Source of the DNA: Strongylocentrotus purpuratus | Lineage: Eukaryota > Echinodermata > Echinoidea > Camarodonta > Strongylocentrotidae | Reading direction: 5' to 3' | NCBI RefSeq assembly: GCF_000002235.5 | Contig: NW_022145610.1 | Span: 33,544,807 to 33,608,806, forward strand | Length of the DNA: 64,000 nt | Part shown: piece after piece, positions 1 to 14,660 of the stretch | Position numbering within the stretch: position 1 is the stretch's first letter | Layout of the letters: each line of letters opens with the position of its first letter | The notes under the pieces: generated by a model | What the model saw: only the letters and a program-made list of their open reading frames with translations | Database searches by the model: none | What the model was told of the DNA's origin: nothing | Translations under genes and position numbers: made by a program

Positions 1-289
1 ACTTTTTCTCTTAATATCCGTGGCTTCGTAATGTTAGGAAATTGATCACGAAGGGATTACTAAACAACAATGAAATAGATAAGAATAACATCATCCCGAA
101 AGAAAATAATAATTCTCTAGCAGCTGTGAAGGGGCCGTGTAGGAAATAAGTAACGGAATACGAAGTTTCTGTTTTTCCTTCACTTTATTTTAGAAACATT
201 TAAGAAGGAACATGTTCCTCTAGAGGTTCATCCCTTTCCTTCAAGTAGGATTTAAAGCTCGTTTTATCGGAGTTTGGAATCAGCTCCAC

Positions 290-440
290 CAGAATATTTT
301 AAGCCCTCCGCTTTTCGAGCGCGGGCCCACGGCCATTCGTCACAGCCCGTGCAGCCTGCGCAGACGATACGTCCCAATGACGATGAAAAGGCGGGAAAGT
401 TTGGCTCGCAATGCCACCAAACAGCGGAGAGCATGACAAT
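290..440. promoter_or_regulatory. CpG-richer islet with E2F-like site
   Basis: GC-rich patch in AT-rich DNA with GGCGGGAAA at 390-398 (E2F-type) and CCTGCGCAGAC (NRF1-like). No exon recognised; the short frame here is unremarkable. Confidence 0.25.
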
Positions 441-1164
441 GACTGATGCGCATTAACAGATGTATGTTTGGAGATACATGTACTTATCTTTAGAGAAAAG
501 TAAAACAGAAACCACGATATAATCGGCTATAGAAAGATTTTCAAACCAGGTGTGCAAAAGGAGTGAACATTGTATTCATAGACTTACAACGTGAACTTCA
601 GATGATAAATTAATGATTTATATTACTATTTAAGTCAATGCTTTCAAGGTTATATTATGAAACAATGCGTTTACAACGAAACTGGTTTTAAAAGCACTCG
701 TAATTGACCCTGTGCTGTATATCATAAAATATATTCTAATATTATGTGCATGTATGTTTTAATTTTGAGTGGTTGATTCAGATAGTAGCCTATTTATAAT
801 AGGCCTAACGAATAAAAACTGAATCGATAGTTTTACCTATTTATTTGAGTGCTCGATGATGGGAATAATTACAAGTTTACAAGAAGCACTTACAATTTTT
901 GTCATGAATTATAAAAGGGAGGGGAAAAAAGGTAACATCAACAGACCAAGATTTTTGGTAACATACTTAAAACACAATGTTTTGTCCTCATAAAACTTTG
1001 AAAAATATGAACTAAAAAGGTACAACATCACATTCAACTTAAATAGAATCACTTGCGTATGTGAGCACAAAGCAAAATAATTTGTATTTATTTTGGTGAA
1101 ATTAACTTCAACACGACTAGTCCCATTCTAGATAACATGTGTGATTTTCAAGACCCACCCCTCT

Positions 1165-1183
1165 CAGACTCTCTCTATCTCTT

Positions 1184-1240
<57 letters not shown>

Positions 1241-1276
1241 GACTACCTCTCTGTTCCTATAATAATTATGCCTGAA

Positions 1277-1325
<49 letters not shown>

Positions 1326-1374
1326 CTGTCTATCTGTCTGACTACCTCTTCCTATATATGCCTGTATGTCTCTC

Positions 1375-1418
<44 letters not shown>

Positions 1419-1428
1419 GCTTGCACAC
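1165..1428 (+). repeat. (CT)n microsatellite, interrupted
   Basis: Three CT blocks separated by GTCTGACTACCTCT-type spacers that recur at about 1238, 1335 and 1350, so the array grew partly by segmental duplication. Confidence 0.95.
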
Positions 1429-4400
1429 TCACATGAATGATAAAGTGGTCTGCTTCTATAACCCCAAATGTGTCTGTATTAGATTTATTCGATCGAGGGC
1501 CCCTCTGTGACCTTGAGTGGACAATGAGAAGGCATGAATGTGCGAATGCGTGTATGCTGTCTGTTACATTATACACGGCCAGCCAGCCGAACACGTGCGC
1601 TCAGCTCAGGAAGGAGGGCGTGTTTGACGGGGCGTAGTCCGTTAACAGGGGTGTAGTTAACAGGGGTGTATCCAAGATGCCGGAAGGTGGGGGAGGAGGC
1701 AGGCCCCTTCAAAGCTCTAGAAACTATCACTTTTAACTACACAATGCGAATTTAAAAAAAATGTATACCTTACTTTGAGAGTATGTTATTAAGAAGTCAT
1801 AATCGATGTGACCATGAAATCTACTTTATGGTAAAAAGTAACCTTTTTCTGTCTAATGATACCTTATTCATAATTTTTCTGCCACGGATGACTGCACACC
1901 AAGCTTGTTAAAAGGTGCCGTCAAAAACCTCCTTGGCGAAAATCGTCCAATGACGATGGAAACGCCATTTATCACAACAACAGAGGTTTTTGACAAAACT
2001 TTTGAAAAGTCTGCTGCTCAGCCAATTGCGTAGATAAAGTAGTTAAAACTTATTTGTTTTTTGATGTTCAAAAATTATAATTTCTTTGTTTTTATTTCAC
2101 GTCTTATTTCATGTATCTTTAGCCACTCTTTGGTGTATGTTGCTACATTTATATTTTCCCAAACCTAGAAAGTAATGCAAAATATGAAAAAAATGTATGG
2201 CAACGTAGCCTAATGTATTAATCTGCCCCTCAAGGAACATTATTGTTTCTTCTTCTATTTACCCTTAACATGATTCTTGGAAACATTTTGGATTGAACTG
2301 CACAATAGCAAATTAGTCTGATGACGGCCAGTAGGGAGATCCTCAAAAAAGTGTGATAATTATGTGAGCGCTCTTCTCTCTCTTCGCTCTCAGTGATATC
2401 TGCATTTGATTTGGATGATTAGAAATCCAACTATTTCACAAACGAGATATTGATGAGTAATTAGGTTTTTGATATTTATCGAATAGAAAACTCTATGATT
2501 ATATTGATTAATATCGAGAAATACATGTTCAATTCCCTTCCATGTACAGTCTAATGATACAAAGCAAGTATTTAGAAGTTATGAGTAGACGAGTCTATAA
2601 AGATGACTGATAAAGAGAAGTGAAATTATCTGATAACAATTCGAGATAAAGGTAAACAATTTTAATAAATGGTAAACGCCAACGCTTTTATTTACAGATT
2701 TAACGATTGCAAACGGACAATTCGATTCCCTTCCGTCTAATTTGTATGTATAACGATAACTGTGGCTTTCTGGTTGAATAACAAGACGTGACCCGAAAAA
2801 AGCAAAACAAACATCCGAACAAAGACGAATTCCAATTTCTGATATCAGTTAGAGATCTGAATTTTGTGCATGTATATATAAATATCCCCCAGTGCACTGA
2901 ACTGTAGACTATATCACAATGGGGGTGTAAAACAGAGCTCTAAAAGGGGAAATATTATCTGTACCGATAATCAAGAAAGAAATTTGGATTTCATAGTAAA
3001 AGGGCTTCCACGCATTTTGAACATTGTATTCATGAATTTGAACATGGTATTCATGAATTTGAAACAATTTTTTTTTTAATTACTTAAGCTTACAACTTAT
3101 ATTTGAAAATAAAAATAATGTGTTGTTCATAATCATCATTCAATATAAATTATTGATACTTCTAACTTATAATATATTCCACATTTCCACTATCTGTTGA
3201 TTACATCTTTACATAGATTATTGACCAATTATATGAATATAAATATAGATAAAAGAGTATCTATATAGGATGAATATATGAAGATACACGCAATAATTTG
3301 AGAAAATTAGGTAAATAGAATGGTTCTGAAATATTTTATTTTACAAATTGATTAGTAAAATATGTCAGGACGTATGAAATATTTGGAATTCATGTCGCGG
3401 TTTGGTCTACTGGCCAAAATATTCATCGGAGCCGATCGTTTAAAAGGAAAAATACATGACCAGATATCAAATATTTGTTTTACAATATAGTGTTCATCGA
3501 GTTGAATGATATGATTGACAGAAAAAAAGCCAACCTAGCCATTTGGTCGTCACATCTTCACGGCTGAATAATTACCATCGACAATATTTGGTATAAAATA
3601 TAATCAGTAGTTTAATTCAAGTAAACAACGGTCTGTTTTCTCTTAATGCACAGAAGAAGAAGTCAATCTTTTTTGGATACATTTTATCGATCACTTTCTA
3701 TGGAGTTTAATCTAATCCAGAACACAGTGAAATTCACTCCAAGTAATGGTTTAATGCTCTTGTAAGAGTGGACTTATACTACTTTAAGCATGGATCTTTT
3801 GGGAGTGGATTTGGCTTTTGTTTTCAGCGTAGATTCCACTCCAAACGAAGTGACCTCTATTATTACTCTCTCAAATAGTGGATTTCATTTTTCATGATTC
3901 TTGTATAGATATAGTAAGGAACAATAGAGGATATGGGAAATGAGCTGAAATGTCATCACACAGCTGAAATTAAAATTATGGATTCTGAGAATGAAAGTGT
4001 AGCACGCACGTTTTAAAATGAAGGTCATGCTAAAATCACACACGCACGTGGAAAAGATTAAACTTTATTTCCTCGAAATTCATCATCTAAAACCTCCCAT
4101 AGCCACTAGAAATAGTAGGCAAACTTTCACTAATCATAAAGTAATTTTCAATCGTTTAGCTCACTAGAATATAACCCCGCTATTCTGTTAAGGATGTATT
4201 TGGAGAATCAAGCAAAATCATGGATATATTCCGTGGTTCACGCATTGCCTATTCACGATTTTACTGAACAGTTGGCTAATCCTGTAGCGTTAATTCTACA
4301 TGTATATTTGAGAACCATAGTTTCAAATCACAATGGAACATGCAATTACAGTTGAATGTAAATTGAGGATTCATAACCTTGTCGATCCACGTAATTTATA

Positions 4401-4830
4401 CAAGAAACAAAAATAGGACAGGGTATAATATTTCTAGGCCTATATATTTTACAAAGCCTTGCATTCATCGGATATGAATGAGAGTTGTAAATTGCAATGG
4501 TTAATGGAATAAGAAAAATCTCATTGAAACATTTTTTGTCGTATAGTAAACAAATCCCACAAACATGATCTTTCCCGAAACATGTGTGTTTAGTATATAG
4601 TCTTTCGCCTTTCGCCTGGCCCTAATGGCATTATTCTGTTCATTTTCGTCGACACTCGGAAATGTTTTAAAATAATGGCACAACGAGGGAGGAAGGCAAA
4701 GGATAAGATGGATGGAAGGGGTGTCCAAAGAATCGGACAAATCACTATGAGAGATACCTGGACAGACTTGCAAAGGACAGAGTAACGTCGAGAGGGCTGG
4801 TCCATGGGGTCACCAGGAGTATGGCACCTT

Positions 4831-4931
4831 ACAACAACAACAACAATAACAACAACAACAACAATAACAACAACAATAACAACAACAACAATAACAACAA
4901 CAACAACGACACTACTTCTACTACTTCTACT
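4831..4931 (+). repeat. (AAC)n / (ACT)n microsatellite
   Basis: ACA/AAC units with regular AAT interruptions, then CTA/CTT triplets. The poly-Asn open frame here is not a gene. Confidence 0.95.
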
Positions 4932-5624
4932 CCAAAGGCTTTAAAAAATCACAACTCCCTCTGTCTTTGGATCCGAAATAATATAAACCTTGGGATTAAT
5001 TTATCCCTTTTTCCTTGATTGGGTATTCTCGCAGGGCGAGTCTAAATTTCTCCTTAAAATTAGCAACGCTTATAGCTTTCATCGACGAATATAATGATCC
5101 GCTAACAAGGGTAGATTAACGATATTAATTTGCCTGTCAGTCACCGAGCGATCCATCAATGATATTACATCCTTTGCCGGTGCTTCTGTTACCAAATATA
5201 TATATGATTGAAGGTGTCCACGGCACCATTGATGTGCGTGTGTAGGCAAATATATCTTCCCTGGTCTGTATATGTCTCAGAAAAGGCGATATTATAATAC
5301 TAATTTTGGGCATTCGATATGTCTCCCCCGTAGATTTGTGTAGAAGTTTGATGGTGTTTGAGCAAAGAAGTGATTTGTTAATAATTATGTTTTACTGCAA
5401 ATGTTGCTGAAATTGTTTAGATTTGTTCTTTGAATTTATGAACTAAAAATTGAACGTGAATATAATAGTGATGATAGTGATACTGATATAAGAATTCTAA
5501 TAACTATAATTATGATGACAATAAGGATATCAATAGTAATAATAATGATTTTCCGCCTAATAATAATACTAATAAAAATAAATAAATAATAATACAATAA
5601 TTATATATTAATTTGATGACAATG

Positions 5625-5670
<46 letters not shown>

Positions 5671-5716
5671 TTACTACTACTGCTACTACTCCTACAACTA
5701 CTACTACTACTAATAT

Positions 5717-5789
<73 letters not shown>

Positions 5790-5815
5790 GTTACTACTAC
5801 TACTTCTACTTCTAA
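5625..5815 (+). repeat. (CTA)n microsatellite
   Basis: About 190 bp of CTA/TAC triplets with rare ATT, TGC and TTC variants; gives poly-Thr and poly-Val frames. Confidence 0.95.
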
Positions 5816-5934
5816 TCTTAGATAAATCTTAGATGAATACACAAATTGAATGTGTGGCTTTGTGTTCCTCTCTTACACTATTTGTGTGTTTTCTTCTTTT
5901 TTTTTTCAATTGGAGGGAATATAAAGCTGGCTGT

Positions 5935-6175
5935 CATGTTGCCCCGCGCTGTTGCGTATCATGTTTCATAATTGGCATGACACGTCTAAATAATGACATA
6001 CGATGGATCCTCGATACTCAACAAACGATACGAAGTTGGGCAGTGGAACGATGACGCACAACCGCGTGAAAACGACATCATTTTGCGCGGGAAATCTCAG
6101 GCAGATTTACCTGGCGCGTTTCCACGTCCAAACTCAAATCAGTCACTCAGCATCCTCCCATCACGTGTAAATGCG
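5935..6175. promoter_or_regulatory. CpG-richer islet with strong E2F-like site
   Basis: Contains TTTTGCGCGGGAAA at 6081-6094, an extended E2F/DP consensus, plus GATGACGCA and TCACGTGT. Regulatory role is inference from motifs. Confidence 0.3.
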
Positions 6176-6496
6176 AGCTAATTCATTCAAGTGCATGATT
6201 TTGATCTTTACGTAATGTTAGTTACTTTTCAAACACAAAAATGTACACTTTATTTGCATTTCAAATGTATGTCATTCAAGAAAACTGGTATGACTGAGGG
6301 TAGTGGGGACGTGATCTGCGAGTTCGGGAAGTCGCGAAGATTTAGTGATTCAGAAAGTTGAGTTTGTTTAGCGGGGTACAAAATATGCTTTCGAAGAAGG
6401 GCGATAAGCGTGCGAAATATCGCCTATTACTCATGTGTGCTTCGAGCCCTGTCATCATCATATGAATTCGTGCACATAGAAACAAGACCGACCCCC

Positions 6497-6498
6497 CC

Positions 6499-6533
<35 letters not shown>

Positions 6534-6536
6534 CCT
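6497..6536 (+). repeat. (CT)n microsatellite
   Basis: Forty bases of CT preceded by a short C run. Confidence 0.95.
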
Positions 6537-7269
6537 CCATTCCGGAGCTCTATTAAGGGGTTGAGATGTGTTTTGTTTTTACCCGTCACCTATATTCATG
6601 TTTTCATTTTCTACCCTGGATTTGTTAGTTGTAGATATATTTCATAAACACTATTTATGTATATTTAGCCACTCTTTAGCGTATTTTGCTGCATTATGTA
6701 TTTCCCCAAACAAAAACAGTTGAATTAAAATTGTGACAAAAATGTTTTTCTAAACTTTCAGAACACTTTTATTCATTCATGTTCGGTTGTTTTCCTTTTC
6801 CCATGTAATTGTAAACAATTCAATATCAAAATCCTCTTTCTCCTCCGTCTCATCTTAACATTCTCCTCTTCTTCCTCCTCCTCCCCCTCCACCTCCCCTC
6901 CTCTTCATCACCATAACCATCTTCATCATTTGTTCCAGAACAATTCAAAATGTATTAAATACTCATGTTTCTTATTATATCATCGAACGTTAATTTATGC
7001 TGAAGATCAGACAGTCATTTAAACTATTGTACCATAAACATTGAGTAATTCAATCAAACATGACTTCTGCAAATAAACGATTTGTTTTTGTCAGGAATCC
7101 AAAACAGAATGCAAATATAATTAACCACAAATCCAATGAAATATATCACCGTTAAACCGCATAAACCAAACGACGTCATTAATTCATTCACTGATTCATA
7201 TTGCAAATTGTAACTTATATGCTGGCACTGATTATAGTGAAATTGAAGAATATAAACATGTTTTTGTAT

Positions 7270-7450
7270 CATGTTATTATTATTATTTTAATCATTATTG
7301 TTAATACTATTGTTATTATTATTATTATTATTATTAGTAGTAGTAGTAGTAGAAGTTGTTTTTTCATTATTATCATCATCATCTTTAATTTTCATTTTTA
7401 TCATCATCGTTATTAGTATTGTTATTTCAAGTTTATTATCATTATCATTA
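7270..7450 (+). repeat. (TTA)n/(TAG)n/(ATC)n microsatellite
   Basis: Degenerate triplet array, ATT then TAG then ATC units. Confidence 0.9.
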
Positions 7451-8285
7451 CTACTATTGCCACTATTTGTTATTTACAAACAGGAACGAATAATTGGTTT
7501 CAGACAGTGCGTTCACGATTACTTGTAATATGGTACTTTACATGTATATATATTTTATTTAGTGTATTTGTGAATGAATAGATAAAAACAATAAATAATA
7601 TACAGTCGAAGACCCGGGGCAAAGGGGCACGCGGGCCATCGGGGAAATCTAAACAGATCTTACACCAATCTCACACCCCCCCCCCCCGCCTCGCAAAGAG
7701 TTCTGAATTCGGCACATAAGGTCTGGTGACAATGACATCCAAATATAACCTGAGGTTTACATTCATCGCTCGTTTTCTTCGAGTCATGCATATTCAGCTG
7801 ACCACATGTTTACAATAGACCATACAAAACATTACCAACATAGGAGTTGCTACGCCAGACGTGCTGCAGCATCACCAGAAAAAGAAAGGTAATGTGGAGG
7901 TATTGTATGAAAGTATAGAATGTGCTGAGCTGGGGGAAGTTACATACCATACCACTGTCTCTTGTTAGCTCATTAATGATTGACAGATGATGACACCAGA
8001 TGAATTAGATCTGGAGCATTAATATGTTGGAGCTTAGCAGGTCTGAGAAAATTATTTTAAATATTGAAAAATCGATGAAGTATATTTAGATGTTTGGATA
8101 ACAAAATATGAGTTCTATGCAGCCCTGCACATCACTTTGGATGTCACCCGACCTTTGAACACCTGTACCCGATTTAACTTCTTGCTTTAAGAAATAAATG
8201 TGAAATGTGGCATATAGATCTAAATCTTTGAAGAGCCAGAAGGGTTTAAAAAATCTGTATTCAGTACTTCTGATTCGTAACATAC

Positions 8286-8322
<37 letters not shown>

Positions 8323-8360
8323 CGTTACTTATAAAGCGCTTACCACCGAAGTCTCTAAGA
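8286..8360 (+). repeat. (AAT)n next to a dispersed-repeat fragment
   Basis: About eleven AAT units followed by TTATAAAGCGCTTACCACCG and AAGTCTCTAAGAGCT, a motif common at retroposon ends in marine animals. Limits uncertain. Confidence 0.5.
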
Positions 8361-10485
8361 GCTAAAACAAACAAAATAGACTGATAAACAATTACATATT
8401 AAACAAAACAAAAAAATGCAAATAAAAATCTTGTTTTTCCTTATATTATAGTCGCATCACTTTTATGAAAATGACACACTAATTCTATATCATGGGGATT
8501 CCGGGCTGCGGTAAAGTACAGTGATTTTGCGATCTAATGCTCCCACTTCCGCTTGGTATGAGCGTGTTCATAGACATCTTATCTGTAATCATATACACAT
8601 TGGCGTCTACAAGATGGTAATACGAAACCAAGTACTGGCTATATCAAAAAAGCAGTTCACAGACCCATAATATGATATCTCTATTATTTATGTACAGAGT
8701 GTTATGTAGGGTCAATTAGAATCTAGGTTAAAGGGACTTTGTAACATTGTTCAGATGAGAGATAGTTGTGCAAAGGCATTGACTTCAATGCTAGATGTAC
8801 AATTAAAGATAATCTGAAAATTTGAGCGAAAACGGACCATTATTCATGGTACAAATTGGGATAAACTGATCCGATCGATTCCTTAATTCTCCCATTACTA
8901 TATTATTACAATTTAATGACAGTTTAGATGAATGGAAATCTCACAAAGCAATAAAATGGCTCTACATTCCATTCCAGACGTTTTAGCGTTGACACCTTTT
9001 TTATAGCCTGTTTTTATGTCTTTTTTTCATGGAAAAACGGTTGGGAAAATTCACAAAATGGTTGGGAGAATTTAAATTCAGAAGCGCCGCACATCGACGC
9101 CCGTTCGAAAACCCGTTAAACTTTGTTACAATTCTTCATATTGCGTGAATTAATTTCGGATTTGGGGCATCGTAGTTGGATAATCCATACATACAAACAT
9201 AATTTTACGTGTTTTGCATCCTGATTCAACAGATTTGTGAAATCAACCATCACAATGTTACTAAGTACCTTTAATACTGAGACAAATCAAGGACATATTG
9301 CTACCTCTCCACTTGACCACCTCAGCTGACATCTAAACAAATATCTTAATTTCATAGCCAAAGTAAACATTAAAATAACGCAAATGCATGTATTAATATT
9401 CATCAAACAACATACATGAAAATAAACAAACAAGCAGATACAAACAAACAAACCAAAAAAGAAAAGAAAAGAAAAATTCTACAATCAACGATGTTGGAAA
9501 TATTCAGAATTTCTATTTGAGGTTGACAATTGGTAAAATATTTTTGCACGAGGATGTAGGCCTATGTCAAAGTTAGGCAATTACCTGTTTTATGGATTTT
9601 ACTTTTTTCATAACTCCCGTAACAAGTATTAATAATATTTATGGAAAAAGTAATACAAAAGTTCATCCAGAGAACATGGTGAACTTGAAATCGATACAAT
9701 AACAAATAAAAGAAAATATATAAGAAAGTTGTCAATCATTAAAGCCTGTAATTGACTGAAAGGGGTTTAGTTGTCTTGCTTCAGAATGGATCTTGCATCG
9801 CGTGTCGACATAGGCCAATAATATCTTTGTGAGGCTCTTAGTGTCTCATATTTCATGAAACTTCCGGCTTGATAAAACAGAAGAACGGAACACGTACCTA
9901 CATTCACTACATAATAGCGAATAAATCATGACCTTATATAACTATACATATAAATACAATATAATGATGTTGATGTGTCTGAACGACCAGTACCAATTAA
10001 TCAACGGCGTTATTAATGTAGCCAATATATTCGTAAGAAACTATTAGGTCCCAATTGTAAATAAAAAAATAGCATCCCTAGCTTAACAATTGGAAAATCC
10101 TACTTTTTTTCCTAGAGCGAATGAACTCTTGCGTGAGACGATGAGAGTACAATAATATGTGGGTAGAATTTGATACGTTTTCTGCTAGTAATACTATGGA
10201 CATACTGGTAATACACACGCGATGGAGTGATATTATAGAAGCACAAGACCTCTGTCTGGCATATATGCTGGTCCTGGACTAATTTAAATAGGCCAGGTTC
10301 TGTTATGACACAAGTATGTTACAGTTATCCCTTATTTGTTTAGCAAGAAGGCACTATACCACATCAACAAATCTTGTTTTGCAGCCGACATGACACATGC
10401 TACTACAACCATCACCAACACCTCGCAACACAAAATAAAAACGCCAAACCCCGAACACAACTCTAACAAAAACCACTAATAACAC

Positions 10486-10486
<1 letters not shown>

Positions 10487-10516
<30 letters not shown>
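10487..10516 (+). repeat. Poly-A run (30 bp)
   Basis: Uninterrupted A run after a C/A-rich stretch. It could be a retroposon tail, but nothing upstream is recognisable. Confidence 0.9.
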
Positions 10517-10519
<3 letters not shown>

Positions 10520-13500
10520 TAACTATAATTATGCCTTGTAAATCATTCGGATCTAGAAGTTGAGTGTGATTTCTTAACGGGGCATTCTTTCAAAAGCAAG
10601 TATTTAAAAACGCAATAATACAAAAACATTCAGAAAGATATCAACACGAAAATGTTGATGTCATTTTTTAGAAAACTATCGAGTATACAATTTGAAAACA
10701 GATGTTCTCTAGAAATGTGTGTAAAGATACATCACTTTTAATAACTTCGACAGGCTCTCGAAAATCAAGTTAAAAATGATATGTCTTCACATCATTACAA
10801 GTTCATTTACAGCACAAAATATAGGCTTCGTGCCAAGACATTTTACGATGATGTCAAGACATGATATACTTGCAACATAAAGCTGGCTTGTTAGTAAGTT
10901 GACTCATTGTTTATTGTAAGTAGTTTGAAAGGCACTTTTTTCTTTTCAATTGTTTGCTCAAAAGGTTAATAGTTTGCCCCTGCCAGTAAACTTGATATTA
11001 AATATAGTATTCTGTATTCGTATATTATTCTGTTCTGAACGAGTGCGTGTGACTTTATTCGAAAATTACCATATTTCTACATTTTCATAAGCGTTCATCG
11101 AATGTATTTATTATTCAGGATAATTATATGGTGGAGAATTAATTTTAAAGGCCAAAGACATTTCAATTTTCACTTTCTTTATAGTTTCAACTTTAAAATC
11201 GAATTATCTCGGCCAGACCAACCTTAAAGGCATTGTTCAACCATGAACAATGTCTCCAGTTTTACAAATCTTAGATGCACGGCCCTACATGTTATCAGTG
11301 TCTGTGATATTGAAGCCATAGCAAAACAAAAAGCGCTTCAAAATGATCATGAAGTGACTCAAACAAGTAAATATCATTGAGTGACCAGTTTTACCATGCC
11401 CATCTCCCCAATAGACTATATTGTTATAAAAACCGTTGGGAAAAAGTTTTTTGAAATTCGAAATCCAATCATAAATATCTTGATATTCAGACAGGTGATC
11501 GGCTTGTAGAAAGTCACGGGATTCCTGATTGACCTAAAGGTTTATAATTTTAATTGCAGCATGAGCTAAATGCAGGATTTTTTAAGAATCTGAGGCACAG
11601 ATGAAATCACTTTCAGGCATTGTAAATACATATTTAATTAAGTGAACCTTTATGGATATACATATATGTTTAATAGCCTTTTGTTTGACTACAAAACAAA
11701 TTTATTAAAAGGAAATACACTAAATGACATTAGATCAAAATCTTAAAAGTCTAGTACTCGCATTCAATATCCAGAACTTTGCACCAATTTAGCAGTAATA
11801 ATATAGGCGAATTTTCTGATTGCTCTTGTGATATTAATCATGTACCACACGTATTCCTTTCTTTTGATTTCATACACCATCTGAAACTAAAACTAATATA
11901 AAAAGGTGATGGAAACAACTAAATTGGATATTGTTCATCAAAATCTTACTAGAAGATCACAACGTATCATTTTGAAATGGACTTTCATTGTATATTTATA
12001 CATGATTTAAAATTGCTTTGTAGGGGGTGATTGTGGGTAACTAAATGCTTGAATCAGCTCATATCGAAACAACATTCGTATAGTGTTAAAGAAAAACTTG
12101 AGTTCTGGTAATGATAGATCATAAATTCTCACAGAATCCAACAAAACTTACACTGAATGCTCAATATTACAAATAAATGACACGCGCCAAAGGATTTAAG
12201 TAGAAATTGTATAGGGGCTATAAAGAAATGAGCTTAGAAACAAAAGGAAATCAAGGTAAGTAGGCCCAACACCATGTTCTTAACACAGGTCACGATGTGC
12301 AAATGAGAGTTGTGGTTTTTATTGAAGATGATTTCCAGCAAGTTTTTTATGAGTTTGGTTTTATTTTACTGGTTCAAACAATCAATCTACTGCAGGATGA
12401 ACAACCCAGAATGAACTATAGCCATGTTCTCTAGACATATGATTCCCATACCAGAGCTCAAGATTAGCTTTAAGTAAATCATCAAAAACCTATACATTTC
12501 CAGGACCTAATTGAGTATACTCCCTGTATCATGGTGTTTACTCATTTCAAAGGAGGCGATAGTGTATTTGGAATCCGTTCAAACTTTATATTCTCTCAAA
12601 CAATGTACGTGAAAATAAAGACGTGAGAAACCCTTCTACCTTCTCCCTATCTTGGCAAAGTCTAAGAGCTAAACAATTATCTCGGATAGACTTGGGAGGC
12701 ACAAAGGGAGAGGAAAGATATCATTTATCAATCGCTTTTCAATATGTTTGACATTTCTGTGATGTGTGTCCAACTTTTCTGACAATCAATCGGTTCGTGC
12801 CATAAAATCACTTTGACAAAGTGACACATTTCCCTATATACCTTCGAACTAACTTGCCATAATAATATATGAGAATAAACAAAACAAAATCCATCATCTT
12901 GCAATTTTGTTGTCACCTATAGTACTAAACCGTCTCATTACATATTTTATGAGAAAAAATAGCACTTGTGTAGATTCTTGAAATTTCCACTTTTGTATCA
13001 ACAAAGACAAGTTATCAGATTTTATTTGTAATAACGTATGAACAATATTCATATCTTTATGAAATTACTATTTTTTATTTTCTTCGTTGTTTTTGTGTCC
13101 TTGGACCATGGTGCTGCCTAAAACATGTGCCTAGTTTGCGCCATTTTGTTAGAATACTCATTTTAGACTTTAATAGATAAAAATTAATATAAAAAATGGT
13201 AGCTACACCAACAATTAAACGCTCGTTGTTTCCATGGCAACAAAACAAACAAACAAACAGGTTTGAAATGAATATTAACCGCTATTCAGTCTTATTCACA
13301 TGAATAGATGTTATTCATGGGGGAGGGAGAGTCTTAACGAAAAGAAAGAAAAACGTTCTAATTAGTTGAATCAACAGGCACAGTGAAACGGTTTACTCGA
13401 ACTATTTCATCAATCAAAAATCCCTTCCAGCTGACCTACATCATTAACCCTGACTTTGACAAGAAACTCAACCGCGTAAAATCGAAACAAAATAAGATAA

Positions 13501-14540
13501 ATAATCAACCATAATACAAGAAATAGAGAGTGAAATAATAAAATAGTGAATAACCGTTGTTTGGCAATGACCTAGTTACGTCTCATGCAGGATCGAACCA
13601 ACGAACGAACGTGGAATTAATTAATTGGATTGACTGCGTATAGCCGTACAGCACGAGGTTCTTTTAACGAATTAATTATTCGCACAATCCGTTAAAAAGA
13701 AAAACATGCAGCATAGAGCGACAGATTGTCGCCAATGTATTCTGGGTATTTTAAATCATTCGAGGCATGAAAAATATCAAGCAGATTGTCTGATTTTCAT
13801 TCTTTTGAGAATGAATCATAATTGAATTAGAGTTGAGATGAGATAGGATATAGGATAAGATAATAATTTATTCATTTCAAAATGTATATAACACCTTGTG
13901 TCAGAAGCTTATTCAAATGAATATCTATATTATTACCTTTCTATTTAATTATTTGTTGTCATGCATAATCTAATAGCATACTGTTTTATACAGGACTTAC
14001 CTTAACAGTTAAATCATTCATGATACACAATTGCATACTGTTGTTTTATACAACATTACGATATCGATTTTGAAAATTCAAAATAAATTCTTCATATTAT
14101 TGATATGGACGAATGTATGACATTTACAATAAATTGATGTCTATATATTAGATATTGTAGCAAATTATTCATTATGCATGAAAATGAGCATTCTTTTAAT
14201 CAGTTTTAAAAAGATTTCCAATGGCTTGTTTTTTCTCTTCGAACTTTAGTTTATAGATTTATGGAAAGCGATTCATAAAAAGAGTTTCATGTTTAAATCT
14301 ATTTTTGTTGAATGTCGATTCAATTAATGCTTGAAGGTTGCCAATCTTACAAACTTTCAATGGGCTCAATAAAAGAAAGTAAGTATAGGCCTATTATACA
14401 TTGCAATACAGAAAATGGCATTCAAAGTTATGTTGGACCCAATGGCACAAACAACTTCTTCAAACGCAATGAAATGAAAAATACAAACAATATGACAATG
14501 TTTAAGTTTAAGTGCCTTTTACTCTAGCCAATACATTATA

Positions 14541-14574
14541 AGAGAGAGAGGGGGAGAGAGAGGGGGAGGGGCCC

Positions 14575-14615
<41 letters not shown>

Positions 14616-14616
14616 G

Positions 14617-14658
<42 letters not shown>
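14541..14658 (+). repeat. (GA)n microsatellite with G runs
   Basis: GA array with GGGG interruptions; a 13-base C run follows at 14772-14784. Confidence 0.95.

Positions 14659-14660
<2 letters not shown>

Larger units (their letters stand above)
1..4830. other. Non-coding stretch
   Basis: Outside the islet at 290-440 and the (CT)n array this is AT-rich DNA with no supported exon. It has a tandem GTTAACAGGGGTGTA pair at 1641-1671 and one half of a dispersed 55-bp repeat at 2105-2165. Confidence 0.6.
7460..14535. other. Long non-coding stretch, almost featureless
   Basis: About 7 kb of AT-rich DNA. Apart from the C run at 7676, the AAT-linked repeat at 8.3 kb, the poly-A at 10.5 kb and a small hairpin at 11229-11254 (ATTGTTCA arms), I see nothing that supports a gene. 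Confidence 0.6.

Noticed and set aside
4821-5018. Poly-Asn frame resembling a low-complexity protein
   Set aside because: It is the (AAC)n array with no flanking coding sequence.
5510-5842. Poly-Val and poly-Thr frames
   Set aside because: Translations of the (CTA)n microsatellite.
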